Below, in pieces: positions 1-4,435 of a stretch of DNA of 6,423 nucleotides; within the stretch, counting starts at the first letter, position 1, and each line of letters starts with the position of its first letter. Under the pieces are notes generated by a model. The model searched no databases. It had not been told where the DNA came from and saw only the letters and a program-made list of their open reading frames with translations. Position numbers and translations under genes: made by a program. The DNA is from Chloroflexi bacterium RBG_16_57_11. Its GTDB lineage: Bacteria; Chloroflexota; Anaerolineae; Anaerolineales; UBA4823. The stretch spans positions 4,636-11,058 of the forward strand of contig MGNS01000039.1 in assembly GCA_001795165.1 (NCBI GenBank), in the 5' to 3' direction.

Positions 1-34
1 GACGCACGAACCGCAAAAACAGGTACGAAGCCAT
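1..34 (-). CDS. 5' end of an unidentified minus-strand gene (partial)
   Basis: Reading leftward, an ATG at 34-32 opens a frame without stops to the window edge, starting MASYLFLRFVR. What supports a real start is the Shine-Dalgarno: AGGAGGG (complement of 42-48) lies 7 bases before the ATG, close to ideal spacing. The eleven visible residues are hydrophobic and basic, which would fit the N-terminus of a membrane protein or a permease, but that is a guess and no family can be named. The gene is divergent from the thioesterase at 421, with about 390 non-coding bases between them. The short length is the main source of doubt. Confidence 0.55.
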   Translation of the reverse strand, partial: MASYLFLRFVR

Positions 35-108
35 AGCTATTCCCTCCTGGGCTGATAAAGGGCAAATCTAATAAGGCGCAATCTGGTCGCAGGTAGCGCC
101 AGTATGAT

Positions 109-136
109 CGTATACAAAATTCTATGGCAAGGTCAA
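109..136 (-). promoter_or_regulatory. possible promoter of the left-edge minus-strand gene
   Basis: On the minus strand TTGACC (136-131) and TATACG (114-109) are separated by 16 bases: 5 of 6 and 4 of 6 matches to the sigma-70-type consensus. It would give a leader of roughly 70 bases before the ATG at 34. The match is only moderate and the region is AT-rich, so chance occurrence is possible. Confidence 0.3.
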
Positions 137-265
137 GTGTTGCCGGTCATATTATTGCAGCGACATTTGTCACTTCTTGCACATCGTCCGATTGGGTCGA
201 TTCACCCAAAATTCACCCGTTCGTTCCTTTTCATTTCCCCCGCGGGACGAATCTTCCGCCTGTCT

Positions 266-300
266 TCACCCTCTCCCAAAGGGAGAGAGCCGGGGTGAGG
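266..300. repeat. CTCTCCC/GGGAGAG hairpin repeat with outer TCACCC/GGGTGA arms
   Basis: CTCTCCC (271-277) and GGGAGAG (281-287) form a 7-bp stem around AAA. Outside it, TCACCC (266-271) pairs with GGGTGA (293-298), leaving a small asymmetric bulge on the 3' side. Sequences of this form (a CTCTCCC..GGGAGAG core followed by GGGGTGAGG) are, to my knowledge, common dispersed intergenic hairpins in several bacterial groups. Only one copy lies in this window, so its repeat status rests on recognition rather than on a second copy here. No U-tract follows, so it is not a typical terminator. Confidence 0.5.
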
Positions 301-408
301 GGCATTATCAGCGCAATCATCCCCGTCAGCGAAATCAGAGGTTCCGCCCCTTGCTTTGTTCCCCTTTGTTTTCCCTTGAAACAAATCCCCCCGGCAAAGA
401 GGGTCGGG

Positions 409-420
409 TATAATCACCCT
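409..420 (+). promoter_or_regulatory. TATAAT box positioned for leaderless transcription of the thioesterase
   Basis: A perfect TATAAT at 409-414, preceded by GGG, ends 6 bases before the ATG at 421. With the usual distance from the -10 box to the start point, transcription would begin at the A of the ATG, giving a leaderless mRNA. This fits the absence of any Shine-Dalgarno before 421 (CACCCT precedes the ATG). No -35 hexamer is recognisable at 15-19 bases spacing. A TTGAAA at 376-381 is too far away. Confidence 0.55.
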
Positions 421-849
421 ATGGCGGATTTCAACTATTACCACCCAATCGAAGTGCGCTACGGCGACCTGGACCCCCAGGGGCACGTCAACAACGCCCG
501 CTACCTGACCTATTTCGAGCAGGCCCGCATTAGCTACATCGCACACCTGGGGCTGTGGACCAGCGGCTCGTTCATCGACATCGGCATCATCCTGGCCGAC
601 GCCCACCTGAACTTCCGCAAGGCGGTGATCTTCGGGCAGCCCGTGCGCGTCGGCGTGCGCGTGGCGCACCTGGGCACCAAGAGCCTGAGGATGGAGTACA
701 GCCTGCTGGACAGTGCGGATGGAACTGAGCTGGTCAACGGCTCCACGGTCCTGGTCACTTACGATTACCGCACTGGCAGCACCATCCCGATCCCGGAGAG
801 CTGGCGCAGCACGATCGCCGTCTTCGAGAACCTGCCCGCCCCGGCCTGA
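421..849 (+). CDS. acyl-CoA thioesterase, hotdog fold (4HBT/YbgC-like)
   Basis: A 142-residue single-domain hotdog protein, the usual length of the 4-hydroxybenzoyl-CoA thioesterase/YbgC/FadM group, which hydrolyses acyl-CoA thioesters in the cytosol. The signature is near the N-terminus: RYGDLDPQGHVNNARYLTYF at residues 13-32, followed by E33 and R36. D18 aligns with the catalytic aspartate of 4-hydroxybenzoyl-CoA thioesterase, and the GHVNN stretch is the conserved loop before the long hotdog helix. Substrate cannot be told from sequence. The start at 421 is chosen because the fold begins there and because a TATAAT box sits exactly one -10 distance upstream, implying leaderless translation; the open frame further upstream shows no homology. 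The M42 hydrolase follows after 36 bases in the same direction, so the two are probably co-transcribed. Confidence 0.85.
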   Translation: MADFNYYHPIEVRYGDLDPQGHVNNARYLTYFEQARISYIAHLGLWTSGSFIDIGIILADAHLNFRKAVIFGQPVRVGVRVAHLGTKSLRMEYSLLDSADGTELVNGSTVLVTYDYRTGSTIPIPESWRSTIAVFENLPAPA

Positions 850-885
850 CCCAGGCGGCGAACCTTATCATTGGACAGGAATCTG

Positions 886-1932
886 ATGACGTTACCCACA
901 CTCGACACGCAGTACCTGGTAACTTTCTTGACCGGCTTGCTCAACATGCCCAGCCCGACCGGATATTCCCACCTGGCGATTGAGCACATCCGCCAGGCGT
1001 TGGCGGCGTTCCCCGAGCTGTCACTCTCGCTCAACCGCAAAGGTGCGCTGATCGCCCTCTGGCCCGGGGAGCGCTCCGACGCGCCACGCGCCCTGACCAT
1101 GCACGCCGATACCCTGGGGGCGATGGTCAAGGAGATCAAGCCCAGCGGCCGCCTGAAGCTGACCCGCATCGGCGGGCTGGTGTGGCACTCGGTGGAGACC
1201 GAAGGCTGCATCATCTACACCCAACGAGGCGAGACGCTGCGCGGCTCGCTGCTGATCGAAAAGGCCTCTGCCCACGTGCACGGCAACGCCACCACCGAAA
1301 TGGAGCGCAACGACGAGAATATGGAAGTGCGCCTAGACGCACTGACCAGCTCGGAACACGAGACGCGCCTGCTTGGAGTGCAGGTGGGCGATTTCGTGGC
1401 CTTCGACCCGCGCGTCGAGGTGACCAATGGTTTCATCCGCTCGCGCTTCCTGGACGATAAGGCCTGCGTGGCCTGCGCCGTGGCGGCGGTCAAGGCCATG
1501 CACGGTGCCGGCCTGAAACCGGCCCATACCACCTACCTGCACTTCAGCAACTATGAGGAAGTCGGGCACGGCGCGGCGACCGGCTTCCCGCCGGAGGTGA
1601 CCGAGCTGCTGACGGTGGACATGGCCGCGGTGGGCGACGGGCAGACCTCGGACGAGTTCCACGCCACGTTGTGCGTCAAAGATTCGGGCGGCCCCTACCA
1701 TCACGGGCTGAGCCAGCGCCTGCGCAGGCTGGCGGAAGAGCACCACATCCCGTACAAGGTGGATATCTACCCCAGCTATGGCTCGGACGGCGAGGCTTTC
1801 TGGAGGGCGGGCGGAGACGTGGCCGTGGCGCTGATCGGCCCCGGGGTGGATGCCTCGCACAACTACGAGCGCACCCATACCGATGCGCTGGTGGCCACCA
1901 CCAACTGGGTGATGGCGTATTTGTTGTTTTGA
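886..1932 (+). CDS. M42 family metallo-hydrolase/aminopeptidase (TIGR03106-like)
   Basis: A 348-residue cytosolic dinuclear-metal hydrolase of peptidase family M42 (glutamyl aminopeptidase/TET type). Metal ligands and catalytic residues are visible: HADT (H73, D75), FLDDKA (bridging D190), YEEVGHGA with catalytic E224 and ligand E225, TVDMA (D245) and YERTHTDAL (H331). PSPTGY at 22-27 and DTLGAMVKEIKPSGRLKLT at 75-93 resemble the subgroup TIGR03106, described as the M42 hydrolase of the NAGGN osmoprotectant gene trio. No other member of that trio is in view, so a role in osmoprotectant turnover is only suggestive; peptide trimming is the alternative. The start at 886 is preferred over an in-frame TTG at 871 because AGGA (877-880) lies 5 bases before it. 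Likely second gene of an operon with the thioesterase. Confidence 0.85.
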   Translation: MTLPTLDTQYLVTFLTGLLNMPSPTGYSHLAIEHIRQALAAFPELSLSLNRKGALIALWPGERSDAPRALTMHADTLGAMVKEIKPSGRLKLTRIGGLVWHSVETEGCIIYTQRGETLRGSLLIEKASAHVHGNATTEMERNDENMEVRLDALTSSEHETRLLGVQVGDFVAFDPRVEVTNGFIRSRFLDDKACVACAVAAVKAMHGAGLKPAHTTYLHFSNYEEVGHGAATGFPPEVTELLTVDMAAVGDGQTSDEFHATLCVKDSGGPYHHGLSQRLRRLAEEHHIPYKVDIYPSYGSDGEAFWRAGGDVAVALIGPGVDASHNYERTHTDALVATTNWVMAYLLF

Positions 1933-2016
1933 TAAGGCAGGTTTTTCCGTGAGGCTGCCTAATTTAGAGCACGCTACTATCCCCAAAGCCAAGATCACAG
2001 AATATCTTCTTTCCAA

Positions 2017-2032
2017 TACTCACCTACTCACC
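2017..2032. repeat. 8-bp perfect tandem duplication causing the frameshift
   Basis: TACTCACC is present twice without a gap. Eight bases change the frame by +2, which accounts precisely for the frame change in the DUF6883 gene. Two-copy direct repeats of this size arise and revert by slipped-strand mispairing, so the event is potentially reversible. Confidence 0.85.
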
Positions 2033-2287
2033 GTGATGGTCGCAGTAAGGCCTTGTTTTTCACTCGCTACGGTTTTTCGGTTGATGCCTGGCAGATTCTT
2101 GCACAGGCCCTTCGAAATCATGCTGCCGATAATCTCGTTGCCGAGATTGAAGATTCGCCTTTCGGCAAACGCTATATAATTGAAGGTGAAATATATGCAC
2201 CAGATGGCAGAACGGCTTTGATCCGTTCAGTATGGTTTATCGATGAAAGTGAAAGCCATCCGAAGTTTGTAACGGCTTACCCCCTGC

Positions 2288-2295
2288 AAAGGAGG
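2288..2295 (+). promoter_or_regulatory. strong Shine-Dalgarno of the DUF4926 gene
   Basis: AAAGGAGG lies 5 to 6 bases before the GTG at 2301 and within the last codons of the DUF6883 gene. It fixes the non-ATG start and gives the downstream gene an independent ribosome entry, which matters because ribosomes that begin at 1949 would now stop at 2179. Confidence 0.7.
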
Positions 2296-2300
2296 CCAAA

Positions 2301-2543
2301 GTGATCAGTGAATTGGATAATGTCGTTCTGACAACCGATCTGCCAGAACATGGGTTAAAACGAGGTGACCTCAGCACCGTAGTCCTGGTCCACGATGATG
2401 ACCACGGTGACAACCAGGGTTATGAGGTCGAGTTTGTCACCTTGGACGGGGAGACTGTTGCTGTAGTCTCTTTATTTCGATCTCAACTTCGGCCTATAGG
2501 CCGGCGTGAAATTGCTCAAGCAAGGTTGTTGCAGCAGATCTAA
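2301..2543 (+). CDS. DUF4926 domain protein
   Basis: An 80-residue acidic protein starting at GTG, whose GTGA overlaps the stop of the DUF6883 gene by 4 bases. The family pattern is clear: ELDNVVLTTDLPEHGLKRGD (4-23), then TVVLVHDDD, GYEVEFVTLDGETVAVV (40-56) and QLRPIGRRE (62-70). This is a small beta-barrel-like pattern of the DUF4926 family; function is not established. The aspartate-rich HDDDHGDN stretch at 31-38 looks longer than the turn in family members as I recall them. DUF6883 and DUF4926 genes are, to my knowledge, often found side by side, so a two-component role such as toxin-antitoxin or toxin-immunity is a reasonable inference; nothing here proves it. The gene is intact while its partner is broken. 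Confidence 0.75.
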   Translation: MISELDNVVLTTDLPEHGLKRGDLSTVVLVHDDDHGDNQGYEVEFVTLDGETVAVVSLFRSQLRPIGRREIAQARLLQQI

Positions 2544-2592
2544 TAAAGATATCGATATTTTTTAATTTCTCGACTAGCTCGGATTTGATCAC
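2544..2592. other. AT-rich spacer with a short palindrome and T-run
   Basis: After the TAA at 2541-2543 the perfect palindrome ATATCGATAT is followed by a run of T. It could serve as a weak terminator for the DUF pair, but the stem is AT-rich and has no natural loop. No clear promoter or Shine-Dalgarno for the downstream oxidoreductase is seen. Confidence 0.25.
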
Positions 2593-3594
2593 ATGCTACT
2601 TGATGCTGCCCTGCCCCCCGTTCCGCTTTCTTCTGTGCCCGAGATCGCCCATGCGGCCGAAGCCGCCGGCTTCGAGGCGCTGTGGTCCACTGAGACCCTG
2701 CACGACCCCTTCCTGCCCGCGGCGCTGGCCTTCGAGCACACCCGAGGGCTGGGCTTCGGCACGGCGGTGGCGATCGCCTTCGCCCGCAGCCCGGCGACGC
2801 TGGCCTACACCGCCTGGGACCTGGCCCAGGCCTCCGGGGGGCGTTTCATCCTCGGCCTGGGGACGCAGGTGAAGGCGCACGTCGAGCGGCGCTTCGGCAT
2901 GCCGTGGCCCGATTCGGTGGTGGGCAAGCTGCGCGAGCAGATCGGCGCCATCCGCGCCCTGTGGAACACCTGGCAGACCGGTACCCCGCTGGATTTCCGC
3001 GGCGAGTATTACAAGCTCACCCTGATGTCGCCGTTCTTCAACCCGGGGCGCATCCAGCACCCGGGTATCCCGATCTATATCGCCGGGGTGAACACCGGGC
3101 TGGCGCGGCTGGCTGGCGAGGAGGCACAGGGTTTCCTGGTGCACCCCTTCCACTCCAGGCGCTACCTGGCTGAGGTGTTGACGCCGGCCGTCCAGCAAGG
3201 CTTGGAAAAGAGCGGTCGCCTGCGGGGTGATATAAAAATCTCGGTTACCGCTTTCGCCGTCACCGCCTCGGATGAGGACCTGCTGGTGCGCTCGCAGATC
3301 GCCTTCTACGCCTCCACCCCGTCCTACCGGGCGGTGATGGACCTGCACGGCTGGGGTGAGACCGCCGAAAAGCTGTCCGGCCTGGCGCGCCTCGGCAAGT
3401 GGGGCGAGATGCCCGCCCTGGTGAGCGACGAGATGCTGAGGGATTTTGCCGTGGTGTGCAGTCCGGCCGAGCTACCGGAAAAGCTGTTGGAGCGTTATGG
3501 GGGGCTGGTCGACCGGCTTGGCCTATACCTGCCCTTCGTCCCCGGCCAGCGGGATCGTTATTGGCGCGAGCTGGCCGCGGCGCTGAAAGACTGA
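2593..3594 (+). CDS. LLM class flavin/F420-dependent oxidoreductase (TIGR03617-like)
   Basis: A 333-residue TIM-barrel protein of the luciferase-like monooxygenase superfamily, matching the TIGR03617 subgroup predicted to use coenzyme F420. Family landmarks: AAEAAGFEALWSTETLHDPF (21-40), GTAVAIAFARSP (56-67), AWDLAQASGGRFILGLGTQV (74-93) with the following KAHVERRFGMPWP, YKLTLMSPFFNP (140-151), and PIYIAGVN (160-167), the barrel strand lining the cofactor site. Length is normal. F420 rather than FMN use is inferred from the subgroup; the substrate is unknown. The ATG at 2593 is chosen because family proteins begin with this M-x-LDAAL pattern; there is no convincing Shine-Dalgarno. It lies just after the AT-rich islet with GC-rich codon use of its own, and is followed by a repeat-bearing spacer. 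Confidence 0.85.
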   Translation: MLLDAALPPVPLSSVPEIAHAAEAAGFEALWSTETLHDPFLPAALAFEHTRGLGFGTAVAIAFARSPATLAYTAWDLAQASGGRFILGLGTQVKAHVERRFGMPWPDSVVGKLREQIGAIRALWNTWQTGTPLDFRGEYYKLTLMSPFFNPGRIQHPGIPIYIAGVNTGLARLAGEEAQGFLVHPFHSRRYLAEVLTPAVQQGLEKSGRLRGDIKISVTAFAVTASDEDLLVRSQIAFYASTPSYRAVMDLHGWGETAEKLSGLARLGKWGEMPALVSDEMLRDFAVVCSPAELPEKLLERYGGLVDRLGLYLPFVPGQRDRYWRELAAALKD

Positions 3595-3618
3595 TTGTAA
3601 GGTTGTGGTTTCGATGTA

Positions 3619-3660
3619 AGTCGCCGGGTATGGAGATAAGACGACCGAAGCCGCCACTAC
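3619..3660. repeat. intergenic repeat, copy A (42 bases)
   Basis: Begins AGTCGCCGGG and ends CGCCACTAC. It matches copy B at 3682-3722 over its full length apart from a few substitutions and a single-base length difference. Its 3' end CGCCACTAC (3652-3660) can pair with GTGGTGGCG (3668-3676) as a 9-bp stem with one G-T wobble and a 7-base G-rich loop. Confidence 0.7.
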
Positions 3661-3681
3661 GGGGGTGGTGGTGGCGAGGCG

Positions 3682-3722
3682 AGTCGCCGGGTGTGGAGCA
3701 GAGCGACTGAAGTCGCCACTAC
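3682..3722. repeat. intergenic repeat, copy B (41 bases), abutting the methyltransferase start
   Basis: Second copy, 63 bases after copy A. It contains AGTCGC (3682-3687), GCGACT (3703-3708) and AGTCGC again (3711-3716), so the central GCGACT can form a hairpin with either neighbour but not both. It ends 8 bases before the ATG at 3731. GCGACTGAAGTCGC-type palindromes are, from memory, recurrent in Chloroflexota intergenic DNA; this was not searched. Confidence 0.7.
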
Positions 3723-3730
3723 AGGGAACT

Positions 3731-4387
3731 ATGACGGTGGAGGATGGGTTGTACGCCTCCGAGCGTGAACACATGGTGGAGTCGCAGATCGTCCGGCGCG
3801 GCGTGCGGGATGTGCGCGTGCTGGAGGCTATGCGGGATGTGCCACGTCATGTCTTCGTCGCCCCCGAATACCGCTATTTAGCCTATGCCGATGGCCCATT
3901 ACCGATTGGTAACGGGCAGACCATTTCGCAGCCTTACATTGTGGCCTTGATGAGCGAGCTGCTGGAGCTGCGCGGGGATGAGATGGTGCTGGAAGTCGGC
4001 ACGGGCTCCGGCTACCAGGCGGCAGTCCTGGCGCGCCTGGCGCGCCAGGTACATACCATTGAACGCTACGCCAACCTGGCCCGTTACGCTGCCGGTATCT
4101 TGCAAGAACTGGGGCTCGATAACGTGCACGTGCACACCGGAGACGGCACGAAAGGGCTGCCGGACTTCGCCCCCTACACCGGGATCATCGTCACTGCCGC
4201 GGCGCCCAACATTCCGCGCCCCCTGCTCGACCAGCTTGAGGACGGCGGGCGTTTGGTCATCCCGGTGGGCAGCCGCGGCGGGCAGGTGCTCGAGCGCTGG
4301 ACGCGCCATGGCGAGCGCTTTGACTACGAAAGCATCATTCCGGTGGCTTTCGTCCCTCTGGTGGGCGAGCAAGGGTGGAAAGATTAA
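3731..4387 (+). CDS. pcm: protein-L-isoaspartate O-methyltransferase
   Basis: A 218-residue cytosolic SAM-dependent methyltransferase that methylates L-isoaspartyl residues in aged proteins so that they can revert to aspartate. Motifs in order: RHVFVAPEYRYLAYADGPLP (39-58), the family-specific GNGQTISQPYIVALM (60-74), SAM motif I VLEVGTGSGYQAAVL (86-100), the acidic end of strand 2 TIER (109-112), GDGTKGLPDFAPYTGIIVTA (137-156) and GGRLVIPVG (172-180). Length is typical of bacterial Pcm. The frame is open upstream to 3665, but those residues come from the intergenic repeat, so the ATG at 3731 is chosen. Its ribosome site is weak and close (AGGGA at 3723-3727). It converges with RNase J and shares a terminator with it. 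Confidence 0.92.
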   Translation: MTVEDGLYASEREHMVESQIVRRGVRDVRVLEAMRDVPRHVFVAPEYRYLAYADGPLPIGNGQTISQPYIVALMSELLELRGDEMVLEVGTGSGYQAAVLARLARQVHTIERYANLARYAAGILQELGLDNVHVHTGDGTKGLPDFAPYTGIIVTAAAPNIPRPLLDQLEDGGRLVIPVGSRGGQVLERWTRHGERFDYESIIPVAFVPLVGEQGWKD

Positions 4388-4393
4388 AACCGT

Positions 4394-4426
4394 GGGGGCA
4401 TGGCTGGCTCTACCGGCCACGCCCCC
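4394..4426. terminator. shared hairpin terminator between pcm and RNase J
   Basis: A 14-position GC-rich stem (4394-4407 with 4413-4426) contains one A/C mismatch and one T/G wobble and closes on the 5-base loop CTCTA. It lies 6 bases after the pcm stop and 9 bases beyond the RNase J stop. On the minus strand the stem is followed shortly by TTTT (4386-4389 complement), so it is a good intrinsic terminator for RNase J. On the plus strand there is no U-tract, so for pcm it is less certain. Confidence 0.75.
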
Positions 4427-4435
4427 GCTAAAATG

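Larger units (their letters stand above)
35..420. other. non-coding divergent intergenic region
   Basis: No convincing gene is seen in these 386 bases. The reading frame of the thioesterase stays open upstream to about 124, but its translation there is low-complexity, crosses the hairpin repeat at 266-298 and lacks family similarity, so it is treated as non-coding. Contents supported by the sequence: a possible minus-strand promoter (109-136), the ribosome binding site of the left-edge gene (42-48), a dispersed hairpin repeat (266-300), an AT-rich inverted repeat TTTGTTT/AAACAAA (365-371 and 379-385), and a TATAAT box at 409-414. Confidence 0.7.
1949..2304 (+). pseudogene. DUF6883 family gene, frameshifted by an 8-bp tandem duplication
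   Basis: The N-terminal half starts at GTG 1949 (MRLPNLEHATIPKAKITEYL, reading on through LSNTH) with a purine-rich AAGGCAGG about 8 bases upstream. It shifts frame near 2025 and would stop at 2179. The C-terminal half continues in another frame from RDGRSKALFFTRYGF through SVWFIDESE and ends PKFVTAYPLQRRPK at 2304. Together they match the small DUF6883 family, whose function is not established. TACTCACC occurs twice in tandem at 2017-2024 and 2025-2032; removing one copy joins the halves exactly (..SNTHRDGRSKALFF..) into a 115-residue protein. As read, the gene makes a 76-residue product with only about 25 native residues. A TTG at 2053 could start an 83-residue C-terminal fragment. A sequencing or assembly error is possible but an exact 8-mer duplication is more like replication slippage. 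Confidence 0.75.
1933..2592. other. AT-richer islet carrying a DUF6883/DUF4926 pair
   Basis: Base composition drops sharply here: 45% GC in 1981-2040 and 42% in 2161-2220, against 58% in 1741-1800 and 73% in 2821-2880 by direct count. The islet spans the two small DUF genes and the AT-rich spacer before the oxidoreductase. Flanking genes keep GC-rich codon use. No transposase, integrase, tRNA or terminal repeats were seen, so the mode of entry is unknown. The composition fits acquisition from elsewhere, which is an inference. Confidence 0.55.

Noticed and set aside
365..385. TTTGTTT/AAACAAA inverted repeat as a terminator
   Set aside because: AT-only stem apart from one G-C pair, no U-tract, and no gene upstream in that direction to terminate.
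124..420. Upstream extension of the thioesterase frame to an ATG at 124 (241 residues in all)
   Set aside because: The extension runs through a hairpin repeat and a TATAAT box, lacks family similarity, and the hotdog domain starts right after 421.
202..669. Minus-strand frame of 155 codons overlapping the thioesterase
   Set aside because: Antisense shadow in GC-rich sequence; no recognisable domain, and it overlaps a clear gene.
1333..2016. Minus-strand frame of 227 codons across the M42 gene
   Set aside because: Shadow frame; its translation is His/Arg/Gly-rich as expected from the complement of GC-rich coding DNA.
2596..3348. Minus-strand frame of 250 codons across the LLM oxidoreductase
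   Set aside because: Shadow frame with biased G, R, Q and H content and no family pattern.
3652..3722. CRISPR-like array from the two spaced repeats
   Set aside because: Only two imperfect units with a 21-base spacer, internal palindromes and no cas genes; it fits a dispersed intergenic repeat better.
4030..4050. GC-rich palindrome (GGCGCGCC twice) inside pcm as a regulatory site
   Set aside because: It is explained by alternating Ala, Arg and Leu codons in a conserved coding region.
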